Positions 1 to 13,042 of a DNA stretch of 64,000 bases are shown in pieces; within the stretch, counting starts at the first letter, position 1; every line of letters begins with the position of its first letter. Position numbers and translations under genes: made by a program. Below the pieces are notes generated by a model. It searched no databases. It was not told the DNA's origin and was given only the letters and a program-made list of their open reading frames with translations. The stretch spans positions 124,001 to 188,000 of the forward strand of contig OZ218963.1 of the NCBI GenBank assembly GCA_965112735.1, read 5' to 3'. The DNA is from Phaeosaccion multiseriatum. Its lineage: Eukaryota; Ochrophyta, other classes.

Positions 1-356
1 GCGAGGGCTGCAGCACGGTGAAGTACGCACGCGTGGAAGGGTTCTTCTTCCATGCTGCGGGGGATGGCAGTAGACGGGGGAAGGGGCGGCGGTTTCCGAG
101 TAGAGGAGGGGGAGGGGGGGGGAGTGGAGAGATGAGACGAGTGAGGAAGAGTAGCACACGCGGCCGCGACACGCGCAAAGGCCTGACACCTGGTATCTGA
201 CACTTCACCTTGACAGAGCCCGACACGGGCATTCACTGGTATCTACCGCTCCCTCGCTTTTACCCTCATACCCCACGCACCCGATCCTCCTCCTCCTTCC
301 TCCCATTCACCCTCCCCCTCTCCTCTCTCCCGGACAGCACTCCTACTTGTACTCAC
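1..356. other. left-edge stretch without a resolved gene
   Basis: Nothing here was assigned to a gene. It lies 3' of the donor that ends the last visible arrestin-gene exon, so it is most likely an intron of that minus-strand gene whose remaining exons lie outside the window. It contains a GGGA/GGGGA purine run near 100-125. Confidence 0.4.
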
Positions 357-825
357 AGATGTCGATGAAGCTGTAGACGCTGTACCGCACGTAGCCTACT
401 GTATCGTTGCGTCCCCCCCCCCCGCCCACCTGCTCTTGTCCCCTGTCATCATGGAGGGGGAGGAGCTGCTCCTGGCCACGCCTGAACTCGATCGTGGAGG
501 GCAGAGTGCTCGACAGAGGGAAGGAGAAGGGCATGGTAATAGTTCCCGCTGGCAGCACAAATCTCTCGTTGGGGGGCGGGAAGGCGGTGGTCAGCGGCAT
601 ATCGGCGCTCGGAGCGGAGTACACCTGCGAGGGAGGAGAGGAAGGAAAGGGTGGGTGATGCATGGGTTTGTTAGACAAGTATGGCAGACACCCAAGCACG
701 TGCTCTGCTCTGCTCTGCTCACAAAGGTCAAGGAACTTCTTCCTTCCTCCCCGCAGACGAGCAGGCGAGCAACGACATTGCACGTGGGTGGGTGGGTGGG
801 TCAAGGAACAAACAGCAGCAGGTGG

Positions 826-862
<37 letters not shown>

Positions 863-1993
863 CAGCACACAGAGAGAGAGAATACAACTCGCCTGCATAT
901 ACACATCATTCTTTCCCCTGAGATCCGCCCACGGCAGCCCCGAGACCCTGATGAACTCGATCCGCAGCTGCCGCTTCGTGGGGGCGCCCATCTCTCCTTG
1001 CCCCTGGCTGCCCCCCATCCTGGGCGAGTGAGGAGGGATGCCCATCCTGGCTTCGTACTCGTCGAGCCATTGCACGTCCACCTCCACCTCTCCCTTAGGG
1101 AGGGGCAGCCCGTTGCGGCTGAGCTGTAGAACGCTCCCCCTTCCTCCCTGCCGCGTGAGCAGGCCCGTGTCGAGGAGCACCTCACCGAGCAAGTCGTCCT
1201 TCTTGCCCCTGCGAGTTGGTGATACGGCAGGGGCGGCGACGGAGGGCATCGCGTTAAGCGGCAGACAGAGGGCAGACAGGCAGGACCAGTGGTATACCAA
1301 GGAAGGAAGGAAGGAAGGAAGGGAGGGAGGGAGGGAGGGAGGGAGGGATATTAGGCAGCAGCGCTCTTGACCGTGACCATCCTCTAGCACACACGCTGCC
1401 ATCAGCCTCCTCCCATGCCTATACGCTGCTCACATATCGTAGTCCATGACCCTGCAGATGAGCGGCACTCCCAGCTCCGTAGACACCACGAGCACCCCGC
1501 GCTTGTCCGAGCTCGGCGTGGCGAAGAAGAAGTCGCTGCCCGCCTCCTCGATGACGCTTGTCTTGTTGAGCGGTCCAGCCACGCAGGTCTGGTACTCCGC
1601 ATACTCCTTGCTGTGCGAGTGGTGCACGAAACGCCGCTTCGTCCCCTTCTCGCCCGTCTCTTGCACCACCTCCTGCCAGCGAGATAAAGGAGAATGGAGA
1701 GGGGGAGAGGAAGAAGAAAAGAGGAAGGAAAAAGAGGAAAAGGAAAAGGAAAAGAGTGGTGCGCTGAGGGGATGTGCATGGGACGAGAGAACAAGCCTTG
1801 CAACGAAACAACAAACTCACAATCGCCCTCTTACCGTCCATCTGCAATGCCCTTTGCCCTCAATCTTGAGCTGCACGCCCTTGCAGGTGGTGTTTGCGAT
1901 GGTGGTGAGATGGAGGACGCCCTTCACCGTCTCTCCGGCATAGTATGTATACCTCTCCAGCATGATGCGAAAGTCTATCACGCTCATATTCAT
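357..1993 (-). CDS. arrestin-domain protein with inserted C2-like segments (5' part)
   Basis: Predicted cytoplasmic adaptor of the arrestin fold; partner and cargo cannot be told. Exons read 1993-1835, 1672-1434, 1208-893, 624-357 and stay in frame. Exon 1 (start MNMSVIDFRIML) has early arrestin-N strands (AGETVKGVLHL, KIEGKGHCRW). Exons 2-3 switch to C2-like sequence: ICRVMDYD then KKDDLLGEVLLDTG, followed by IEFIRVSGLPWADLRGKND, which resembles the opening of a second C2. Exon 4 returns to arrestin: RFVLPAGTITMPFSF and STLPSTIE are the usual LPAG..FPFSF..LPSS block, then YVRYSVYSFIDI. A donor at 357 shows the gene continues out of the window, so the arrestin-C domain is not visible. Intron 3 would use a GC donor at 892-891. 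The start at 1993 is preferred over an in-frame upstream codon because the arrestin fold begins there. Arrestin homology is firm; the C2 reading rests on motifs only. Confidence 0.72.
891..892 (-). other. putative GC-AG intron donor
   Basis: Sense sequence is CAG followed by GCGAGT. Joining here to the acceptor before 624 gives KNDVYMQ-VYSAPS in frame, which matches the C2 pattern G-x-D-x-Y-x-x-V. No GT at this position does the same. Confidence 0.5.
1215..1225 (-). repeat. GTATCACCAAC motif at intron 3' end
   Basis: Sense copy in the arrestin-gene intron. It ends 6 nt before the exon that starts at 1208, with the acceptor reading CTCGCAG immediately after it. Confidence 0.7.
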
Positions 1994-2676
1994 CGTGCTC
2001 TGCTCTCCCTGCTCTGCTCTTGCTGCTGCTGTGTGTTGTTTTGTGCATGATTCTATCGAGTCACGGATTACGGAGTAAGGAAGCAAGGGGGCGGGGGAAT
2101 TTATTGACTTATTTCCCCCCCTCTCTCTAGAGAGGGGATGGCTAAGGGAAACACGGCCAGCACGTGTAAGGAAAGGAAAGGATGATCTTGTGATGATCTT
2201 GTGATGATCTTGTGAAATGTATAATGTAAGGCATTTGCTCCTGGGTAATTCTAATGAATGAACTGCTGCACTTGCACTTTCCTTCCCTCGAAGAGCCTCC
2301 TTCTCCTCCCGGCAAGAAGAGAAGAGTCTCTCCTTGCCGAGCGAGGCAGGTGACTATCTGTCCCCCCTCCCCGCCTGCCTCCCGTCCCTATCTGTCTACT
2401 GCCTCTATCTATCGATATCTATATATATATATAAGAGAGATTATACACCGAACCGCGTACGCCACGTCACGGAAAAGCACGCCGAGTCCGTTCGTCCTGC
2501 AGTTGCGATACTTTGCCGAACTGAGGGTCTTGTCTATCTGTCTCTGAGGGTCCGCCTACCTGTCGATCCTCTGCACCCCCCCCACGCTCATCTTTGTCTC
2601 AAGCAAAGAGCCCCTTCCTCACTGACGTCCTAGCTAGGCCTAGGACAAGAGGAGAGGGCAGTCTCTCGTTGGCTTA
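1994..2676. other. intergenic region, arrestin gene 5' flank and HCF136 3' flank
   Basis: No gene is supported. It holds three copies of an 11-12 bp unit (ATGATCTTGTG) at 2181-2213, an AT run at 2416-2434 (alternating TA), and one copy of TTGACTTATTT at 2104-2114. Both flanking genes are on the minus strand, so it should contain the HCF136 terminator and the arrestin promoter; neither is recognisable. Confidence 0.5.
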
Positions 2677-3586
2677 CTAGGCGGAGGCGGAGGGCATCTT
2701 GTCGGGAAGGTACCGGATGAGCACTCCGTCTGAGCCGATGGCGAAGCCCTGTCACACGCAACAAACGCACGAGACAGAGAGAGAGGGAGAGAAAGAGAGA
2801 CGAGACACAGAGAGAGAGAGGTTTAAGTGACAAGGAAATAGGCAGCGGTTCTCCACTCTGCCCCTCTGGTGAGAGTTAGCGTAAACGCCGGCCCTTCCTC
2901 CCCACCCCCTGCCTACATGCCTCCCTCCCTTCCTTCTGTGTTCCGAAATCGACCTCTTGATTGAAACTCGTGTGCTGGCAGTATTGGATAGTGAAACCGA
3001 AACTCCTGTGACCGCTACCACTGCCCCACGCACACGCGCACGCACCTTGTCCTGTCCGAAGAAGCGCACATTGTACAGGTTTCCGGGGATCTTGTCTGCG
3101 GAGCGGTTGAAAGAGAAGGTCTTGCCTCCGTCCAGGGAGTACCACAGACTGCCACCGCCACCCACCGCCCACACCTGGGTAGGTCAGTGAGAGGGAGGAG
3201 GCGGGCAGGGAGGGAGAGAGGAAGCCACAAGAAGGGTGCGAAGGTGTAAGGGTGACAGCAGCGGACGAGCGAGGCCCGGGGGGCGGGGTGGGGCGCTGTG
3301 CATACATTAGTCGTCGAATCTGTGAGAGGGACTTCGAAGGCCAGCACACCCCTATGTACGTACGTACCTCCTTCTCGTTCTTCCACGCCACGTCGATGAT
3401 CCCGAGACCTCCCGTGCGGATCTTGACGTCGCTGAAGTCCGGGTCTCCGATGCTAAAGTCCGTACCGGGCTTGGTCACCTGGAGGCGAGGACAGCGATAG
3501 TATAGACATGTCGTAAGGGGGAGAGCGGGAGGAGCAGCTTAATGGATGGCGATACAAAACGTGCTTATATAGGCATTGACACACAC

Positions 3587-3628
<42 letters not shown>

Positions 3629-6031
3629 TGGTGATACACACACCTGCAGCTGTCCGCCGTTGAGCGACAGCCAAAGCCCGCTGGAGAGATTGTCCTTGAT
3701 GAAGCCCAAGTTCTGACAGAGTGGGAGAGGTAGAGGCATACGGACACCAGATCAGTCAGCCCAAGTTCCGAGAAAGTTCCGAGAAGGTTCCGAGAAGGTG
3801 AGGGGATTAGTTAAAGGCATACGAGTAGGTTTTAGTCACCCAAGTACCCCATAAGAGAGGCGGGGGGTTAGAAGCGTATGGGCACCAATAGCCTTCTAAC
3901 CCAAAATCCGAGAAAGTGGGGCCAAGAGAGAAGAGAAAAGGGTTGGTGAAGCCCCCAAGTTGTGACTAAGAGAAAGACAGATAGATTTGATTGCTTCGCC
4001 TTCTTCCTCCTTCCGTCGCGCATCGCCCACCCGCCTCATTACACCTTACAGCCACAGTCAGGCCAATGTCAGGCCGCAGTCATTCTGCAGTCGGGCAGTT
4101 ACCTGGATCCGCCTGGAGGTTCCTCTGTTGTGCGGAATCCAGAAGTCTCCCCCCGGGGACCAGGTGAGGAAGAAGTTTCCTCTGCTGGACACGGCCACGT
4201 AAGACCCCTCGCTGTCCCTTCGGATGCCGATGATGGTGCCCGTGAAGTAAGAAGCCCCCTGTTCATCACAAACGGGTGTGTTTGGGAGTGCAGGGATCAT
4301 TGTGGGGGCAGGCGCATTGGGTGCGTGCGTGAGTGAGTGGGTGCGTGGGTAAGTGGGTGGGCGAGCGAGTGAGAGCGAGCGCCAGCCCGTGGGCACGAAG
4401 CGGTCACCCTTGCCCTCCCCCCTTCCTCCGTCCCAGGCTGTCACTTGTCCACTTCCATCGGCTACCATCTCCGCCCCCCTCACGCACGCACACACGCACA
4501 CACCTGTACACCGCTGGAGGAGATGCGGTTGAGTGTGGCGTCGATGGTCTCCTTGACCTGCGCCTTCCAGTTGAGGCCCCCGTTGGACGTGGTGTAGATG
4601 GCGCCTGCAGATGTCGTCATCTCGGCCTTTCCGTTGCCGAAGGCGGTGATGGATGTGGGGTCTCCTGGGAGCTGCGCAGTGCGTTGTGTTGTATTGCGGG
4701 GAGGGAGGGATAGAGAGGGAAGGTGTGTGGGGAGGGTGGAGGGAGGGAGGGAGGGAGCGGGGGGTAAGAGAGGAGGAGAGTGAATGGTAGAGAAAGAGGG
4801 AGGGACAGAAGAGAGGAAGACAAAGATTCGGTCGATTTCCTTCGGATCAGGGGAGGGTATGCCCCTACCCTACCCTGCCCTACAAGATATGGTCTGTAAC
4901 GGTTGTAACGGTAGCGTACCTTGGGGGAGAGGGGCACTCTATCCCATGACTTGCCCTCGTCCTTGCTGCTCAGCAGGATGGCGGGCTTGCCCACTACGTA
5001 CACCTCCCCGCCCTTGGCAGATACCTGCGGGGATGGCAGGGGATGGCCGAGGATGGCAGTGGACAGGGAGGGGGTAGGACGAGACGGTGAGAGGGGACAC
5101 GAGTACGCACACACTCACACGCACACTCACACTAACACACACAAAAACACACGAACACACTCTCACACACACAAGAACACACTCACATAGAGGCATTTAC
5201 CTGCTGGAATCTGAAGTTGATCTCATCGTCCGCGTCGAGGGGGCCGAACACACGCTCTCCCCACGTCTTTCCTCCGTCGAACGTCTGCCGCCAACAAGGG
5301 AGGGGAGAGGGGAGGAGGGCCATGGGGCATCAGGCAACAGGGCCAAGGGAGGGAGGGAGGGAGGGAGGGAAGAAGAAGGAGGGCCATCACGCAGCAGCTT
5401 CTGAGGAAGGTCCAGGGGGGTGCCGGGGCAAGTAGGGGCATCGATAGGCAGACATGTATCAATGAGCTAACTCCAACGCCCTCATCCTCTCTCACGACGC
5501 AACTCCAACCCCCTCCCCCCTCCTGAGCCACCCCTCCCTCCTCCACCCAAGCCAGGTTCTCCTCACCTCGAGGAAGGTTCCCTTGGCCCCTACGATGTAC
5601 CCGTGATTGGTGTTCTTGTCGTCAAAGTCGATATCGTACAGGGTCGTTGCCACAGGTAGCACCACCTGCTCCCACGCCGTAATGCTTGCCGCCTCAGCCG
5701 CTTGCGGTTGCGCCGCCACCCCCCCCAGCGCGGCAGCCGCAGTGGTCGCTGCAACTGCCCCTGACGTCTGCATGAAGCCCCTCCTCGACGCCGAGCCCTC
5801 AGTGGAAGACTGTGCCTCTTCCATCTCCTCGGCCGCAGGTGGGGCCACAGCCATTGACAGAGAAGACACAATGGGCCCCCTGCTGCTGCTGCTGGCGCCT
5901 CTCGTCGAAGCATGCGCCCCTGCTGACCCCCACACACCCCTCACCGCGGACGGAGCCAACGGAGCAAATGCATCCACGTGCACGCTGCTCAACAGAGCAA
6001 CTGCTGCCGCTGCCGCTGCTGAACGCTTCAT
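2677..6031 (-). CDS. HCF136: HCF136/Ycf48-type photosystem II assembly factor
   Basis: Thylakoid-lumen beta-propeller protein needed for early assembly of the photosystem II reaction centre (family knowledge). Nine exons: 6031-5567, 5284-5201, 5024-4920, 4671-4504, 4258-4103, 3712-3644, 3478-3368, 3174-3046, 2748-2677, giving 452 residues and a stop, all introns phase 0. The leader is tripartite: hydrophobic signal peptide at residues 4-19, DAFAP at 20-24 (ASAFAP-type junction), serine-rich transit region, then twin-arginine SRRGFMQ at about 82-88 and a hydrophobic stretch ending near 115. The mature part starts [12 protein letters not shown]. Propeller blades show [74 protein letters not shown] and a closing [13 protein letters not shown]. 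Plant HCF136 is about 400 residues; the extra length is the leader. Nothing looks broken. Identification is very secure. Confidence 0.95.
3627..3637 (-). repeat. GTATCACCAAC motif at intron 5' end
   Basis: Sense copy beginning 6 nt inside the HCF136 intron that follows exon 6 (donor at 3643). It is followed at once by an AC/GT dinucleotide run. Confidence 0.7.
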
Positions 6032-6616
6032 GTTTCCCAGCGATTCAACCGGACGATCTTCTCTCCAACCTCTCTCTGCACCTGCACACCCGTAAATACG
6101 AAACGCCCCCCGTTTCCTTTGCAATGAGGAGCTTCACCCGCTGCTCTGTCCTCCGTCAAGTTCTACGCTCCCCCTTTCCTTCTCTCCCTGCTCTCGTGTT
6201 CGTGGTTTTTGTAGGAAAGTGCGTGGTTGGCCGTGGAGTGCCATTTGCCTATGTCAATGCAATTACTTTTAGGCACCGTCCCCCCCCGATTGATCCGATT
6301 TTCCGGGAGAGGCGCACTTTTATAGTGTCGACCTGTCCGTGGATCGATTTTTTGGGTCCGTGGAGCGATTTTTTTTGGTCCGTGGAGCGACTTTTTTCCT
6401 ATAATTTTCTGCTCACCCCCCCCCTTCCCCCTCCTCTAAGAAGGTCAACGCTGCTTAAATAACCACAACTGCTACATTCCAGCAGTAGTAATGGCTTAGT
6501 GAAGGATTTCTCATGGCAGGAACGTGGCAGGGCTGGTAGTAGCAGCAGCAGTCAAGCAAAGAGAGGAACAAATCAAACATTCCAAACCATGACACCACCA
6601 GCAGCAGCAGAGACAA
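6032..6616. other. divergent intergenic region with 22-bp tandem repeat
   Basis: Lies between the HCF136 start (minus) and the ORF at 6617 (plus). At 6332-6396 there are three imperfect copies of a unit containing GTCCGTGGAGCGA followed by a T run. No TATA box or known operator was identified. Confidence 0.5.
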
Positions 6617-7116
6617 ATGGAGGAGAATGAAGAAGCCTTAGTGGGGCAGCACAAAAGGATGGAACAGCACCACCTGTGTGACAGTCCTGAAGAGATTTCT
6701 GGCGCACAGGGCTCTGAGAATACGAGTGGAAAGGCCGCAGGAGCGCACGACGACGATGACAGTGATTGGGACGACGAGACTTGGACGCAAGCCGTTGCTC
6801 TGGCAGATGAAGCCGCTGCGGCGGTACAACCAGCGACCGCTTCGAAACCGGGCACTCAAGCGGCAGTGGAGACTGAGCTTGCGACAATTGCCGCAGCACA
6901 GGAGGAGACGCGGTGAAACAATTGCAGACAGCTATGCAGAGATTGAATATCGAGAAGGCGGCTGTAGAAGATGCTTACGAAGTTCGAGGAGGACGAGGCC
7001 GGCCCCTGAAGGGAATAAGCGAGAAGCTGCGGTTGAATGGTGCAGCTATGAAAGGGATTGATGAGAATTTGCTTCTCCCAGCGGAGAAGGAAGAGAAGCG
7101 AGAAAGAGGGTTGTGA
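6617..7116 (+). CDS. hypothetical acidic/coiled-coil protein, reading frame broken
   Basis: Not recognised. An ATG in good context (ACAAATGG) opens a 99-residue frame with an acidic patch DDDDSDWDDETW and an alanine-rich helix, stopping at 6916. Coding character then continues in another frame from about 6913 (KQLQTAMQRLNIEKAAVED, a charged amphipathic helix, then AEKEEKRERGL) to the stop at 7116. Either an unresolved intron or a one-base indel joins the two halves. Downstream, a strong polypyrimidine tract ending CTAGCAG at about 7361 looks like an acceptor and opens another acidic/glycine-rich frame to 7560. The gene is probably larger than shown; the exon chain could not be resolved. Confidence 0.35.
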
Positions 7117-8510
7117 CTTGTCTTCGAGCGCAGACAGGGTAGATGGTGCAAGTGGTGACCACTTCGTAGGGTTTTCTTCGCCGCCCCTTGGTCGCACGTC
7201 TAAGCGGTACGTTCTCAATGATCTCCTCTTCCTTCTTGATGCCTGGCTGCTCTTGTCCACGCCCCCCGCCCACTCTGGGCCGCCCTTTCTGAACATACCT
7301 TAACACACTTATTACCCCTGTTGTTCTCGCCCCCTTTTTACATCTTTTTTTGTGCTAGCAGGGGTGAGAAAGACGAGGATGAGGACGAGGAGGATGGAAA
7401 TACGGGCGACAAGGGGGGCGGTGGTGGTGGGGGAGGGTTTGGGAAGAATAGACCACCAGCGCAGACTGAGTTCACTCGAGGCGGCAAGGGATCCAAAGGA
7501 AGGGTTGCCTACCTGGCAAACTCCCTACTACAGGGCCTCGACGCCAAGCCGCCAGTCTGAAGTGGGAGGGCATGCCCAACGTGACGTGTTTGTCTGGCCC
7601 CCCCACCTCTTCCACAACCTTGGAGAGGACCACCAGCAGCCTCTTTGCGCATGGGATGCATCGTCAGAGTGTGTACAAGCTTATGGGTGGACGTCGCCGC
7701 AGCGGGCTGTGTCTGTCACCAGCCTCGAGCAGGAGGAGGAGGAGGAGGAGGAGGAGGGGAGGGAGGGAAGAGGGGGAGGAGGAGGAGGAGGAGGACCATC
7801 ATCATCAGCAGCAAGAGAATCACAAGGGGGAGGAGGGGGGGGGGGGGGGAAGGAGGAGGAGAATCAGCTGTGGGAGGAGGAGGAGGAGGAGGAGGAGGAG
7901 GAGGAGGAGGAGGAGTAGGAGTAGGAGTAGCAGGTGGTGCTGGTGCTGGAGGAGACGGGGGGGGGGGGCGGGGGAGGAGGAGGAAGAGTTGCAGGTGCTG
8001 CTGAGGCTGGAGAAGGAGGGGGGGGAAGGAGGAGGACGAGGAGGGGGAGGAGCAGCAGCAGCAGCAGCCGCCACAGCACTGTGGCCGGCACGGAGGATCA
8101 GGGGCAGGAGCATCTGTAGCGCCTGCAGAGGCTGCTGCTGCAGAGGGTGGTGTCGCTTTCGGGGGAGGTGAGAGTACCCACGAGAGGCAGCTATGGAAGA
8201 GGAGGGAGGCCGCGAAAAGGAGAAGAAGAGAGGCAGGCGAGGAGGGAAAGGAGAAGGCGAGGCTCCAGAAAAAGGCAGCGCGGGAAAGGGAAAGATTACA
8301 GCAGGATAAGGACCGGCCAGAGGGTGATTTACCCGTTTCCGTGTGCATAGTATTGTATATACAACACTTAGGTCTTCTACAGTTGCCTCTACTCTGGGGA
8401 GGAGAAGGAGAGAGGGGTGTCGCCGCAGGCGGGGAAAATTTCTAATTTCTTTTTTTTCTCCTTTTTTGGGCCGGCGGTCGACGGTATAAAAGTGCGCCGA
8501 TTTTCCCACG
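7117..8510 (+). other. low-complexity GGA-rich stretch, possible unresolved exons
   Basis: From about 7733 to 8060 the plus strand is dominated by GGA/GGAGG repeats that keep several frames open, so ORF length means little here. A possible exon at 7362-7560 reads EKDEDEDEEDG then FGKNRPPAQTEF and RVAYLANSLLQGLDAKPP, not recognised. After 8060 the sequence is purine-rich and arginine-coding. The last 150 bp hold the aminotransferase promoter. Confidence 0.4.
8485..8491 (+). promoter_or_regulatory. TATA box of the aminotransferase gene
   Basis: TATAAAA occurs only 20-26 bp before the aminotransferase ATG at 8511. A TATA box normally sets transcription about 25-30 bp downstream, so the 5' leader would be almost absent unless this box is not used. 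Confidence 0.5.
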
Positions 8511-11356
<2,846 letters not shown>

Positions 11357-11438
11357 CTTATTTATAGGGGGGAGGGGCGAGGGAAAGTGTTGAGCAGGAG
11401 GGAGCATATGGGCATGTCCTGCCAAGGGACTCCGTATG

Positions 11439-11469
<31 letters not shown>

Positions 11470-11718
11470 TCTTATGTATGTATTGGTGTGGACCATACAA
11501 GGGGGAAGGGAATGCCGGAGTGTTGAGTAGGAGGGAGCTCCTGTCCTGCCAAGGGACTCCGCTGTGCTGTGCTGTGCTCTGGTGTGCATGTATGTATGTG
11601 TGTATGTATGTATGTATGTAATCTTATGTATGTATTGGTGTGGACCATACAAGAGGGAAGGGAATGCCGTGTGCTCAGGGCGGAGGGGGAGTCGTCAGTC
11701 TTGACACACAAAAGACTT
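11357..11718. repeat. intergenic direct repeat with GTAT arrays
   Basis: Two related ~150-bp copies. Each has AGGAGGGAGC, CTGCCAAGGGACTCCG, a GTAT tetranucleotide run, then ATGTATTGGTGTGGACCAT and AGGGAAGGGAATGCCG (first copy about 11388-11517, second 11520-11670). The second copy leads directly into the palindrome that follows. TTGACTTATTT at 11353-11363 overlaps the aminotransferase stop codon. Confidence 0.7.
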
Positions 11719-11756
11719 GACACGGGCTCAGTATCCCGCCCTCCTTCTCTCCGACC

Positions 11757-12005
11757 ATGACGTCTAAAGGAAATGGACGAGCAGGAGGAGCAGCAGGAGG
11801 CGGAGATGATGAACTTTTGAGGCAGCGCCAGGCAAACTGGAAAGATGCAGGCGTTCTAGCGGCGTTTGTAATACAAGTGGCTAAGAGCCACAAGAAGAAT
11901 GAGGCCAAACAAAAGAGCGAGAGACGGAATGACAGCGTCCTCTACGAGGAGGACGCTAAGGCGCTCAACAACAACTCACCAGAGTTCCGCTACACGAAGG
12001 TATGA
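11757..12005 (+). CDS. hypothetical 82-residue ORF, left palindrome arm
   Basis: Not recognised. Starts MTSKGNGRAGGAAGGGDDE and has a conserved core NWKDAGVLAAFVIQVAKSH, EAKQKSERRNDSVLYEED and AKALNNNSPEFRYTKV. The last codons are followed by GTATGA, which reads as a splice donor after AAG, so this may be only the first exon of a larger protein. The tryptophan/hydrophobic helix pattern could suit a Myb/SANT-like DNA-binding helix, but this is a guess. Most of the core is identical to the ORF in the other arm. Confidence 0.45.
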   Translation: MTSKGNGRAGGAAGGGDDELLRQRQANWKDAGVLAAFVIQVAKSHKKNEAKQKSERRNDSVLYEEDAKALNNNSPEFRYTKV

Positions 12006-12171
12006 AGCCAGATGAAAGCCGGGACAGAGAGGGAGGGAGAGAGGGGGGAGAAAAAACTAATGGCGAAGGAACGATTCGACGACGCCCTGGTTTCCTCCCT
12101 CCCACCTCTACTTGGTCTGGATTCTCACTCTCTCTCTCTCTCTCTCTCTCTGTCCCGGCTTTCATCTGGCT

Positions 12172-12411
12172 TCATACCTTCGTGTAGCGGAACTCTGGTG
12201 AGTTGTTGTTGAGCGCCTTAGCGTCTTCCTCGTAGAGGACGCTGTCATTCCGTCTCTCGCTCTTTTGTTTGGCCTCATTGTTCTTGTGGCTCTTAGCCAC
12301 TTGAATTACAAACGCCGCTAGAACGCCTGGAGCTCTCCAGTTGGCCTGCTTCAAAGCAGCATCTCCGTCTCCTGCTGCTCCTCCTGCTCGTCCATTTCCT
12401 TTAGACGTCAT
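12172..12411 (-). CDS. hypothetical 79-residue ORF, right palindrome arm
   Basis: Inverted copy of the ORF at 11757-12005. The core NEAKQKSERRNDSVLYEEDA to the C-terminal FRYTKV is identical; the copies differ near residues 15-30 (GDGDAALKQANWRAPGVLA here) by substitutions and a small deletion that keeps frame. Frame retention in both arms despite divergence hints at past selection. It also ends at a GTATGA donor-like site. Confidence 0.45.
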   Translation of the reverse strand: MTSKGNGRAGGAAGDGDAALKQANWRAPGVLAAFVIQVAKSHKNNEAKQKSERRNDSVLYEEDAKALNNNSPEFRYTKV

Positions 12412-12450
12412 GGTCGGAGGAGAAGGAGGGCGGGATACTGAGCCCGTGTC

Positions 12451-13042
12451 GTCAGTGGGAGTGCCATGGCTGGCTCTCTGCCTCCCTGGGTAGGATTCAA
12501 CCGATTGATGGGGATGATGGGATGTCCATTCTCAACAAAAGCGACGACCACCATCGTGAATAACAACAGCTTTTACGTAAGAGTACGTAGTTTTTATCTG
12601 GGAAAGGACAGACACTCTCCCAACTTCGCAAGTGCTCTACGATCGGGATTCCCGGTCCTCAATCGGCTCGGGAAAACGATTGAGGAAAGGGATTTGGGAA
12701 AAAAATCGCAGACACCCTATTGGCGAGGATTAATAAATTATTTACGATTTAGGACTGGGAAAGTGCGTTTTCCTCAAATCGCAGACACCCTATTAATTAA
12801 AATACGATAGATTGAAGAGAGGTGCTCTGGGAGAGGCAACCTTCCCTCCGAGGGATTGAAATCGAAGCGATTTGACCCGATATCGAGTCGGCAAACAACC
12901 CATATGCCTCCATCTGATCCGAATCGACTCAACACTCGACAACCCCCCTCTTTCATCATCCATCCATCCCCGTGATGTGTGATGTGGAGTCAAGCTAAGA
13001 GTCAAGCTAAGAGTCAAGCTACGAGTCAAGCTACGGGTCAAG
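12451..13042. other. intergenic, lower-GC stretch with two repeat types
   Basis: Contains an open frame at 12466-12810 (starts MAGSLPPWVGFNRLMG) with no recognisable domain and no support for being a gene. The 16-mer TCGCAGACACCCTATT occurs twice (12706-12721 and 12779-12794), flanked by AT-rich sequence. At 12990-13046 GTCAAGCTA recurs about five times at 13-bp spacing. A small hairpin AAATCG-AAG-CGATTT lies near 12860-12875. Confidence 0.5.

Larger units (their letters stand above)
11719..12450. mobile_element. long imperfect palindrome, fold-back element
   Basis: Left arm 11719-12044 and right arm 12128-12450 are inverted copies about 325 bp long separated by an 83-bp loop. The outer ends start GACACGGGCTCAGTATCCC; the inner ends carry GTATGAAGCCAGATGAAAGC and then GA/TC runs. 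Differences include short indels, so the arms are not freshly made. Each arm holds one ORF pointing toward the loop. No transposase and no clear target-site duplication were seen. It may be a fold-back (MITE-like) element or an inverted duplication of a gene's first exon. Confidence 0.75.

Noticed and set aside
12466-12810. 114-residue ORF next to the palindrome
   Set aside because: Contains the duplicated TCGCAGACACCCTATT word and AT-rich filler; no domain and no conserved-looking segment.
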